Below, one piece after another: positions 6,212 through 13,269 of a stretch of 17,673 nt of DNA; position 1 is the stretch's first letter, and every line of letters begins with the position of its first letter. Position numbers and translations under genes: made by a program. The DNA comes from Alphaproteobacteria bacterium (GTDB lineage Bacteria; Pseudomonadota; Alphaproteobacteria; Paracaedibacterales; JAKBAR01), in the NCBI GenBank assembly GCA_019745755.1, contig JAIESS010000106.1, positions 1 to 17,673 of the forward strand. Direction: 5' to 3'. The notes beneath the pieces are model-generated. The model did not search any database. It saw only the letters and a program-made list of their open reading frames with translations, and was not told the DNA's origin.

Positions 6212-7605
6212 TATTCGCCAGAATCGGCTGCAGAGATTTCTTTTTCTCCGTCATCTTGCGATGGTTTTGTTTTTTTTAAAGAAGCTTTATGCGCCAATAA
6301 ATTTTTAAGTTTTCCTGTTTCCTTTAAGTAAGCTTGAGTTTCAGGATTCCTGAGTGAGGCAATTGCTTTGTTAAATGATTTAATATCTTCAGTATGCAAC
6401 GCATCATCTACCGTCTTATCAATTTCTGGGTTCCCTGCAGTCTCTGAAGTTGTTACTTGGGTATTTTCATCTTCACCACTGCTCGCAGACTCCATATCAT
6501 TTGACATATTGGGGGAAACATCACCTTTTGATCTTTCTTCTTTTTTAGCCTCTTCTTCTAATGCTTGTCGTTCTTCATCCGTCATTGATGCTTGACGTTT
6601 CAAAAACTCTTTATGATTCAATAACTTATCATAAAAACCCGCTTTTTCTATATAGTTACGGGCTTCAAGATTATTAAGCGCAGAGATTTCTTTTTTAAAT
6701 GATTGAAGATTGTCAGCAAGAAGCACATTATCTATTATTTTTTCAAATTCTTCATTGACTTCAATAACTGGAATAGCATCTTGATCCCCACTATGTTTTT
6801 CTTGATCATCAGCATTAATAACAGCAGATGCTTTTTTAACTAAAGCAAGTACTTGGGATTGACTTTCACGACCTAAGGCTTTTTCATGTTCTAACAACTC
6901 ATCTTTCATAGAAGAGTGACGTTTAAAATAAGATCCTACATCCTTTAGTTTTTTTAAAGACATTAAAATTTTGTCAAACGACTCGAGGGATTTTGTATGA
7001 AGAGCCTTATCTTGCACCTTAAGAAAGTTTCGGTAGGGATTAATCATTTCAAAATGTTTCTTTTTAAATCCTATTTTATACCGTATAGGACAACTTTGTA
7101 TTTCCCAATCAATACTCTCTAAATCTGCAGCATTCAAAGCTCTTCGAACACATCTCATGCGTTTTTCTTCTCTTTTCATATGCGTTCTTTGCAAATTTTC
7201 CATCAAAGTTAATATGCTAACTCTGCCAAGTTTCTTTGCAAGCGCTAAATACTCTCCTTCTGGAGGAAGTTTAAATCTTGATGCTTTGAGCCCTGTAAGT
7301 CCTTTTTCTTTTATGGCAGCGTCTTCTTTTATTGCATGAGCCTTTGCCATTTTACGTAGTTTTTTAAATTGTTTGTCTTTTTCTATCTGTTCTTTTGTTC
7401 TTGGTTTTTTATCATCATCCTCATCGTCGTCGTCAGAATCAAACATCTTGCCATGTTTAGATGCACCAGATTGTTTTGCTTTCATTTTTGAATATCGACC
7501 AGCGCTTCCTGCCGCCATACCGGATGCAGAATCTTCATGAATCACCAATAAACCGGCAAAAGCAATAGTTGTAAGAAGAAGATACTTCGCAATATTTCTA
7601 AACAT
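6211..7605 (-). CDS. Exported protein of unknown function with four degenerate ~50-residue repeats
   Basis: 464 residues, not recognised. A signal peptide is likely (hydrophobic residues 7-21), followed by a small-residue stretch, a basic region, an acidic run DDDDEDDDKK (58-67), and a highly charged helical body. Internal repeats are visible at about 152-197, 197-246, 285-338 and 392-446. The shared pattern is a short ALxxxxLxSF segment, KxIxxL, an aromatic, then (L/I)LxHKxxLK. Repeats 2 and 4 both begin ALHT; repeats 3 and 4 end LLNHKEFLK and LLAHKASLK. The last two are separated by a Glu/Ser-rich linker. ATG at 7605 is well placed: AAAGG lies 8 bases upstream. The stop coincides with the edge of the IS target duplication. 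The gene lies in the rearranged segment between the two gmk copies. A secreted effector or surface protein is possible; nothing proves it. Confidence 0.75.
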   Translation of the reverse strand: MFRNIAKYLLLTTIAFAGLLVIHEDSASGMAAGSAGRYSKMKAKQSGASKHGKMFDSDDDDEDDDKKPRTKEQIEKDKQFKKLRKMAKAHAIKEDAAIKEKGLTGLKASRFKLPPEGEYLALAKKLGRVSILTLMENLQRTHMKREEKRMRCVRRALNAADLESIDWEIQSCPIRYKIGFKKKHFEMINPYRNFLKVQDKALHTKSLESFDKILMSLKKLKDVGSYFKRHSSMKDELLEHEKALGRESQSQVLALVKKASAVINADDQEKHSGDQDAIPVIEVNEEFEKIIDNVLLADNLQSFKKEISALNNLEARNYIEKAGFYDKLLNHKEFLKRQASMTDEERQALEEEAKKEERSKGDVSPNMSNDMESASSGEDENTQVTTSETAGNPEIDKTVDDALHTEDIKSFNKAIASLRNPETQAYLKETGKLKNLLAHKASLKKTKPSQDDGEKEISAADSGE

Positions 7606-7627
7606 TTATATGACCTTTGTAAAAAAT

Positions 7628-7655
7628 AAATTATTTCCTATGTTAGAATGTTCAA
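7628..7655 (-). promoter_or_regulatory. Candidate promoter of the 464-residue exported protein
   Basis: Reading the minus strand, TTGAAC (7655-7650) and TAATTT (7633-7628) are spaced by 16 bases, 23 bp upstream of the start codon. A ribosome site AAAGG lies between the promoter and the start. Confidence 0.4.
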
Positions 7656-7685
7656 GGAAAATAGTTAAAAAATTACTAACATAGG
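7637..7685. promoter_or_regulatory. 10-bp perfect inverted repeat overlapping the promoter (operator-like)
   Basis: CCTATGTTAG (7637-7646) and CTAACATAGG (7676-7685) are exact inverted copies separated by 29 bases. One arm lies in the -10/-35 spacer of the predicted promoter and the other about 20 bp upstream of its -35. It could be a paired operator or, in RNA, a hairpin. Confidence 0.4.
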
Positions 7686-7786
7686 TTCATTCATTTTAAT
7701 GTATCCACGATCATACAGCAGCTAGACGAACACCCTTAACAATATACCACGACTATCTTATTAAGTATGAATACAGCTGCTAAGAG

Positions 7787-8055
7787 TTAACCTGAACAGG
7801 GCGATTGCTTAAATACCCGTGAAATGCTCCCCCACACCTGCTCAAAAAGGACACAGAGTGCTGAATTTGCCATGACATTGGAGGCTGTAACAATGGGATC
7901 AAGGAGCATATTAAATGTAAGGATGAGGGCTGTCATCTCTGCATTAAAGCCAAGATAGTTTTGATAAATGGGGAGCATAGTAAAGATTGCTCCACCTATA
8001 ACAGCAGCTGTTGTAAAACGAGCCAATACAAAAACCGTAAGAAAAACAATAAATT
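7787..8055 (-). pseudogene. C-terminal remnant of an SDF-family (dicarboxylate/amino acid:cation) symporter
   Basis: About 89 codons are readable without a stop from the junction at 8055 down to TAA at 7787-7789. The peptide contains FTTAAVIGGAIFTMLPIYQ, then NYLGFNAEMTALILTFNM and LLDPIVTASNVMANSALC. This is the last re-entrant loop and helix of the SDF (GltP/DctA-like) fold, with the family's Asp, Asn and small-residue pattern. The protein would normally be about 400 residues; everything N-terminal is missing because the frame runs straight into the duplicated gmk sequence at 8056. No start codon of its own is convincing (a TTG at 8026 exists). It marks one breakpoint of the rearrangement and should be non-functional. 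Confidence 0.7.
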
Positions 8056-8537
8056 TAGAGGGCCAAGATTATTTTTTCGTGGATGAAGAAACCTTTAAGA
8101 CGCGGCTTGATAAGGAAGAATTTCTCGAACATGCAAAGGTCTTTGGTAATTATTATGGGACACCCAAAGATTATGTGTTTGCAGCCCTCAAAAACGGTAA
8201 GGATATTATCTTTGATATTGATTGGCAAGGGACCCAGCAAATGGCCCTTTATGCACGCAACGACCTTGTCAGTGTTTTTATTTTGCCCCCCAGTGCTAAG
8301 GATCTATCTCTTCGACTACAAACCCGAGGCCAAGATACACCAGATGTCATCAATTATCGTATGAGTCAAGCTGCCAATGAGATGAGCCACTGGGCCGAGT
8401 ATGATTATGTGATTATTAATAAGGATCTAGAGGAGAGCATTCGTCAAATCCAAGAAATTCTTCATTCTGAACGTCGCAAACGCACGCGACAGCTAGGGCT
8501 TGTGGATTTTGTCAATGATTTGCGTGAGGAGATGTAG
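8056..8537 (+). pseudogene. gmk 3' fragment (second, truncated copy)
   Basis: Encodes gmk from EGQDYFFVDE (about residue 70 of the intact protein) to the natural C-terminus with no amino-acid change. The P-loop and the first GMP-binding strand are missing, so it cannot be a kinase. By chance the frame stays open upstream across the junction into sequence antisense to the symporter remnant (ATG at 7968, 189 codons). Automatic annotation may therefore call a short guanylate kinase here; there is no promoter or ribosome site to support it. Confidence 0.9.
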
Positions 8538-8560
8538 TGAAAAGAGCATAAGCACTCAAC
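8056..8560 (+). repeat. 505-bp direct repeat, copy 2
   Basis: Matches 4966-5470 with four synonymous differences at 8081, 8099, 8129 and 8147, then 413 identical bases. It ends 23 bases past the stop; unique sequence leading to the secretin gene follows from 8561. Confidence 0.97.
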
Positions 8561-8689
8561 AAGAAAGCTTTGTAATCTTCACGTACATTTTGTTTTCTGA
8601 ATTTAGGTATCTCCCATTCTTAAAATTCTATAGATTTTCTGCTGTGTGCATTCTAACCTAGAGACAGTCCTTTTCTCGTCACGTCATAT

Positions 8690-10321
8690 ATGCGCTTTAT
8701 TTTGATTTTATGTTTAATGCTTGTGAGTTGTCGTCACGGTAAAGCGCCATGGGATCAAAAAGAATTTGATCATACCCATTTGGATGAGCTCAAAAAACCT
8801 GTTGAAACCATTATGGATGACGAGGGGCCCATACCCCCAAGAAAAACGAAGCCCAAGGCCCCAACCTTGCCCGATGCATTTAAAAAAAATATATCCCTTT
8901 CCTTAACGGAAAATGTATCCCTCAAAAATGTTCTTCCCGAAGTAGCGCGCCACATTGGTGTGGATCTTCAGCTGGATCCAAAAATTGATGAAAAGCTTGT
9001 CTTTCAAGCAACGGATCAACCCTTTATGGATGTTATTGACCAACTATGTGATCTTGCCAACCTGCGTTATAAAGTTATGGGCAAAAGCCTTCGTGTTGAA
9101 AAGGATACCCCTTACAGTAAAAATTATAATGTTCAGTTTCTCAATCTTTCCCGATCTACAGAAAATCACGTTTCCATCGCCACGGACGTTTTTGCCAATT
9201 CACGCAAGACCAATAGTGTCATTGGTGATAATGGCTCTAACAGTTCTGTGAATATGACTAACGAGAATGATTTTTGGAAAGAGCTCGATGCAAATCTTCA
9301 CGCCATTATGGATCATGGGGATGGTGGTACTTTTTCCATGCACAAACAAGGGGGGCTTGTCTCCGTACAAGGAACAGAAAAACAACATCGCCAAGTGCGC
9401 ACCTACTTGCGTCAACTGCGCAAAGTGGCGACGACACAAGTCTTGATTGAAGCAAAAGTCATTGAAGTCACCCTCACGGATCAATACCGAAGCGGCATTA
9501 ATTGGCAAAAAATTGCGGGCAAATCGCCGCGGGATTTGCGCTTTAATGCCCCCCTTGGAACACTCGCTCAAAATGCACGCCTCCTTAATCCTGCTGATGC
9601 TCAGTCTGATGTCATTACCATTGGAGGAGCAGGTCAATCTTTTAGTGCTATTTTATCCGCCATTGAGCAATTTGGTGTATCCCGAACCCTATCGAGCCCC
9701 CGTTTAACGGCACTGAACAACCAAACAGCCATTCTTAAAGTGGCCCGCAACGAAGTCTATTTTCGCCTAAACTATAATCGTCAATATAATACCAACGTGG
9801 CGCGGGAAAGTTTTAATGTATCCTCTGACATTCAAACAGTACCCATTGGTCTTGTTATGTCAGTGCAACCCTCCATTGATGAAGAATCGGGGGAGATTAT
9901 TTTAAATCTGCGCCCCACCATTTCCCGTTTAACGGGATCCGTCCGAGATCCTGCTGTGGATATTGCCTATAATGCGAATGCCAATGCGAACGGCAATACG
10001 AATACAACGGCCCCCATTCCTTCCGTTATTCCTGTGGTGGAGGTGCGTGAGATTGATTCTGTTCTTCGTCTTAAGGATGGCGAAGTGGGTATTTTAGGCG
10101 GCCTCATGCAAACAAATTCCACCCAAGATCGTTCTCAGCTTCCAGGTATTGGAAATGCACCGATTATTGGGGAGCTTGTGAAGGAACGCGTTGATAGCGA
10201 TATGGTAGTGGAGCTTGTGATTCTTATGCGCGCTAAAATTGTTGCAGGTGCCCCAGAGCCCGATGACGCTGATGACCGGCTATACAATAATTATACCGAT
10301 GACCCGAGACGATTTATTTAG
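8690..10321 (+). CDS. Outer-membrane lipoprotein secretin (GspD/PilQ/MshL family)
   Basis: 543 residues. The N-terminus is a lipoprotein signal with lipobox LVSC (Cys14). Residues 68-117 look like a short secretin N-domain (STN): VSLKNVLPEVARHIGVDLQL. A second periplasmic segment covers about 140-245. The secretin core runs from about 250 (VLIEAKVIEVTLTDQYRSGI) to 515. Inside it are SRTLSSPRLTALNNQTAILK (332-350), VVEVREIDSVLRLKDGEVGI (449-468) followed by LGGLM, and LPGIGNAPIIGELV (484-497), the family's C-terminal signature. The order of domains and the size resemble MshL-type secretins of type IV pilus or type II-like systems. A low-complexity Asn/Ala insert (427-440) sits between beta strands. 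No ATPase, pilin or inner-membrane partner is present in the window. The 3' end overlaps a convergent gene by 8 bp. Confidence 0.9.
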   Translation: MRFILILCLMLVSCRHGKAPWDQKEFDHTHLDELKKPVETIMDDEGPIPPRKTKPKAPTLPDAFKKNISLSLTENVSLKNVLPEVARHIGVDLQLDPKIDEKLVFQATDQPFMDVIDQLCDLANLRYKVMGKSLRVEKDTPYSKNYNVQFLNLSRSTENHVSIATDVFANSRKTNSVIGDNGSNSSVNMTNENDFWKELDANLHAIMDHGDGGTFSMHKQGGLVSVQGTEKQHRQVRTYLRQLRKVATTQVLIEAKVIEVTLTDQYRSGINWQKIAGKSPRDLRFNAPLGTLAQNARLLNPADAQSDVITIGGAGQSFSAILSAIEQFGVSRTLSSPRLTALNNQTAILKVARNEVYFRLNYNRQYNTNVARESFNVSSDIQTVPIGLVMSVQPSIDEESGEIILNLRPTISRLTGSVRDPAVDIAYNANANANGNTNTTAPIPSVIPVVEVREIDSVLRLKDGEVGILGGLMQTNSTQDRSQLPGIGNAPIIGELVKERVDSDMVVELVILMRAKIVAGAPEPDDADDRLYNNYTDDPRRFI

Positions 10322-10766
10322 CCTCATAATACTGATGTCTCATCAGCGGTGAAATGGTGTTTGTTTTAGGATCAAAATCCCAAGGAATAATCCATGATCC
10401 AGTCCGCACTATATCAAGGTTAAAGGCATTAAAGGTGTTCATATTAAGGACTTTTGTGAGGAGCGACACCTCCTCACCATTTTCCGTCCACCGAAGAACA
10501 CCATCAGGCCAGATTTCTTTGCCTTCTCTCTTGTTAGAAAGATCTATGGGTATGGCAATTATATCCGAATTCACAAACTCAGCATCACCATAATCAAAAC
10601 GCTGAAGTTTAAGTGTTAGATTTATGATCCCTTCCGCACGTGCCCACTGCAGAAATAGAGGAGAAAACTTTATCTGAAGAAGACCATGATTTTCATCATA
10701 ATCGTGAGCAGAATTCATTGACAATACAGGGCTTGCAAAAAAAACAAGAAAAAACAGATATTTCAT
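10314..10766 (-). CDS. Small exported protein of unknown function
   Basis: 150 residues with a clear signal peptide: KYLFFLVFFASPVLS, likely cleaved before MNSAHD, leaving about 134 mature residues. The mature part is mixed polar and aromatic with several Trp (QWARAEG, GKEIWPDGVLRW, GSWIIPWDFD) and no transmembrane helix, so it is probably periplasmic and beta-rich. I do not recognise a family. It lies 105 bp downstream of lptG on the same strand and may be co-transcribed with lptF-lptG. Its end overlaps the secretin stop by 8 bp. Confidence 0.7.
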   Translation of the reverse strand: MKYLFFLVFFASPVLSMNSAHDYDENHGLLQIKFSPLFLQWARAEGIINLTLKLQRFDYGDAEFVNSDIIAIPIDLSNKREGKEIWPDGVLRWTENGEEVSLLTKVLNMNTFNAFNLDIVRTGSWIIPWDFDPKTNTISPLMRHQYYEAK

Positions 10767-10871
10767 ATACTTACAATTTTTAGCCTACTCAGTTTAGTTT
10801 ATTAGAAAAATACGAAAATGAAAATGTTGAAAATATCACTCCTTTAGAACAAAGTGATTACAACACAATCA

Positions 10872-11975
10872 TCAACCCTCTTCCGCATGAAGGAGAAGAG
10901 CGCTGCTCAGAAGAAGCCCCATGAGGGACGGGAGCCAGCTTGAAAGGAGTGGTGGTAAGCGCCCACCAAGGCCAAGAGCATAGACAAAATCCGTAGTAAA
11001 ATGAAACAAGAGACCGGTAAGAAGACATACACTGATGAGAAAACTTGTGCGACTTGATCGGATAGGGCGCAGGCAAAAGCCTGCTGCAAGAAGAACCATA
11101 ATCATCATAAAACCAACTTGGGCAATGATTTTGTGATAGTACATACGATAACTAAGGGATGACATACCAGACTTTTCAAGAATTTGAATGAACCCCGGAA
11201 TTTGCCAAAAGGAAAGAGTCTCCGGCATAGCATTGCTATCACGGATTTTTTGCAATGTGAGCTCCGTCGGAAGCACCTTATTTTCCTTAATAGGATTTCT
11301 ATCTGTATAAGCATTTGTTAATAACCACTGCCCATTCTTAAGTAATCCTTCCTCAGCATTAATACGGCGCGTAAAGTTCCCTGTAGAGTCAAAAACATAA
11401 ATCGAAATACCCTTAAAATATCCTTTCTCAAGATCCATATGGAGCGCATGAAAAATACGTTCTTCATATTGATCTTTATCTTTTGAAGGAATGACTTCTT
11501 TAAGCCATAGTCCCGCTTCATTAATGCTGACAGTATTGCGTTTTGTTCCAAAAATTTTTTCTTCAATGTAATAGTAACGTTCTGTTAATGTGGCGCGGAT
11601 AGGGTCAATGATAGCAATATTGATGAGACCAAAGACAAAAACACTCGCCATAAGGCCGAGGAGTATTTTTCCTATGGAAACACCTGCTGCTCGCGTCGCT
11701 GTCATTTCTGAATGTTGATTCATGCGTGAAAATGTTAGCATGGCCCCCGCCAACACAATAAAGGGAAGCATTTTTTGAAGTTCGCCTGGTAACCTCAAAA
11801 GAAGGATTTCGACCATAATGAAAAGACCAACGTTGGGCCACCCCATCATGCGACGGAGTAACTCAATCATGTCAAAAAGAAGTACTATACTGGCAATACC
11901 TAGAAAACACACACCAAACCATTTAAAAAATTGCTTGATGATATATCGATTTAATGTGGAGAAGAGATAGGTCAT
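10872..11975 (-). CDS. lptG: LPS export ABC transporter permease LptG
   Basis: Inner-membrane subunit of the LptB2FG transporter that extracts lipopolysaccharide and passes it to the LptC/A bridge. 367 residues: three transmembrane helices at the N-terminus (first YIIKQFFKWFGVCFLGIASI), the conserved coupling region HSEMTATRAAGVSIGKILL (about 88-106), a periplasmic beta-jellyroll-like domain (about 130-270), and three C-terminal helices ending with the LptG-typical ALGLGGRLPPLLSSWLPS. The start ATG overlaps the lptF stop by 4 bp (ATGA), so translation is coupled. Complete and unremarkable. Confidence 0.95.
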   Translation of the reverse strand: MTYLFSTLNRYIIKQFFKWFGVCFLGIASIVLLFDMIELLRRMMGWPNVGLFIMVEILLLRLPGELQKMLPFIVLAGAMLTFSRMNQHSEMTATRAAGVSIGKILLGLMASVFVFGLINIAIIDPIRATLTERYYYIEEKIFGTKRNTVSINEAGLWLKEVIPSKDKDQYEERIFHALHMDLEKGYFKGISIYVFDSTGNFTRRINAEEGLLKNGQWLLTNAYTDRNPIKENKVLPTELTLQKIRDSNAMPETLSFWQIPGFIQILEKSGMSSLSYRMYYHKIIAQVGFMMIMVLLAAGFCLRPIRSSRTSFLISVCLLTGLLFHFTTDFVYALGLGGRLPPLLSSWLPSLMGLLLSSALLLHAEEG

Positions 11976-13099
11976 GATCCCCCCCTTTTTTTTGTAAAGA
12001 ATATACCGCGAAGTTTAGGGGCCTCAAAACGACGGTATTCAAAAAGGTAAAGAGAAAGCCCTATAAAGCATAAGGCAAAAAGACTGTAAGCGATGTAAAT
12101 AGCACCGTATATTCTGCCATTAAAGTTAATACAGGTTGTCAATGCAACATGAAACAGAAATCCGCAGACAAAGGCAGAAAAGACCGCGAATCGCCTTCCC
12201 CGTCGATTAAATTGAGGTTGTAGCATGAAATTAAGACCAATGAGCACATAAATAAAACCAAAAAGAGGTTGGAGAAGACGTTGATGAGCAGCGGCACGGT
12301 ATTTTGCTTGTGTTGCTTGATCAGTGTTCTTATCCCCTTTTAAAAGCTCAAAAATCCCCTTTTCATAGGGACGAATGGTGCGGTTCGTATCAGACTTTGT
12401 GAGATCGGATAAATCATAGTTTAAGATATCAAACTGTAGGACTTGAAATTGATTCGTTTTTTGATCCTTTTCTTGCCTAAATCCCTGTTTAAGCGTAAGT
12501 AAAAGGCCATTATCTATGGCATCGATGCGTCCTTCCTTTGCAAACAGTGTGTAGGGATGCTTTTTGTCGTGATTATAGAGAAAAATCCCCTCCATTCGAC
12601 CACTTCGAAAACGCTGTTTAATATAAATTGTCGTGTTTTTAATACTATTAAAGCGTCCTTCTTGAATCATGGCCCCTGAAAATTGTTGACGCAACATATG
12701 CTCCATATCTTTAAACTGCTTAAAGGAAGGGGGCAAAATGTATACATTCACGATAAATGTAAAAGCGACAACGAGAAGAGAAAGAACAAGCACAGGTTTT
12801 GCAATTTGCATATTACTAAACCCCATACTACGCCATATAGAAAGCTCGTGATCCGCTTGAAATTTATTATAGAAAAAAATCACACTGATAAAGAGGCAAA
12901 TGGGTAAAATTATAACAAGAAGATCGGGTACTAAAAAGCCCACAAGATAGAAATACCCCTGAAGGGATACATTTCTATTCACAATCATATCAAGAAACCG
13001 AAGGGATTGTGTAAGCCACACAGCAACCACAAGCACACAGGTCAGCAATACTGTGGAAAAGAAAATACGTCTAAAAATATATTTAAAAATAAGCGTCAT
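11972..13099 (-). CDS. lptF: LPS export ABC transporter permease LptF
   Basis: Partner permease of LptG. 375 residues, same architecture: three N-terminal helices with AVWLTQSLRFLDMIVNR (26-42), the coupling segment FQADHELSIWRSMGFSNMQI (about 80-99), a periplasmic domain with KEGRIDAIDNGLLLTLKQG, and three C-terminal helices. The ADxELxxWRSxG block is characteristic of LptF. First gene of the minus-strand operon lptF-lptG(-150-residue protein). It is divergent from surA with 170 bp between them. In many alphaproteobacteria lptD sits directly after lptG and before surA; here it does not. Confidence 0.95.
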   Translation of the reverse strand: MTLIFKYIFRRIFFSTVLLTCVLVVAVWLTQSLRFLDMIVNRNVSLQGYFYLVGFLVPDLLVIILPICLFISVIFFYNKFQADHELSIWRSMGFSNMQIAKPVLVLSLLVVAFTFIVNVYILPPSFKQFKDMEHMLRQQFSGAMIQEGRFNSIKNTTIYIKQRFRSGRMEGIFLYNHDKKHPYTLFAKEGRIDAIDNGLLLTLKQGFRQEKDQKTNQFQVLQFDILNYDLSDLTKSDTNRTIRPYEKGIFELLKGDKNTDQATQAKYRAAAHQRLLQPLFGFIYVLIGLNFMLQPQFNRRGRRFAVFSAFVCGFLFHVALTTCINFNGRIYGAIYIAYSLFALCFIGLSLYLFEYRRFEAPKLRGIFFTKKRGGS

Positions 13100-13148
13100 T
13101 ATTTTTATTTATGCTCTTTTTTCTTCAAAAATGCAATTCTTACAACGA

Positions 13149-13177
13149 TTGCCAAAGTTATGAAAAATCGTTATACT
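13149..13177 (+). promoter_or_regulatory. Sigma-70 promoter of surA-rsmA
   Basis: TTGCCA (13149-13154), a 17-base spacer, and TATACT (13172-13177) form the best promoter in the window. Transcription would start near 13184 and leave an ~86-nt leader to the surA ATG at 13270. Confidence 0.6.
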
Positions 13178-13269
13178 GTCTAAACTGTCACACGTTACCA
13201 ACTTTGTGTTTTGATTTTTACCTGCTTAGTGCGTATTTTCAACTGTTCATTTTTTAAATCGAGATTTTT

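Noticed and set aside
7721..7779. Inverted AGCAGCT/AGCTGCT pair between the repeat protein and the symporter remnant
   Set aside because: Only 7 bp with a long spacer in AT-rich sequence and no T-tract; too weak to call a terminator or operator.
7968..8537. Open frame that could be annotated as a second, 189-residue guanylate kinase
   Set aside because: Its first ~29 codons are antisense to the symporter remnant, and the rest is a gmk fragment without the P-loop. The frame is open across the junction by chance.
9200..9637. 145-codon minus-strand frame inside the secretin gene
   Set aside because: Antisense to a well-supported secretin core; no ribosome site or family resemblance.
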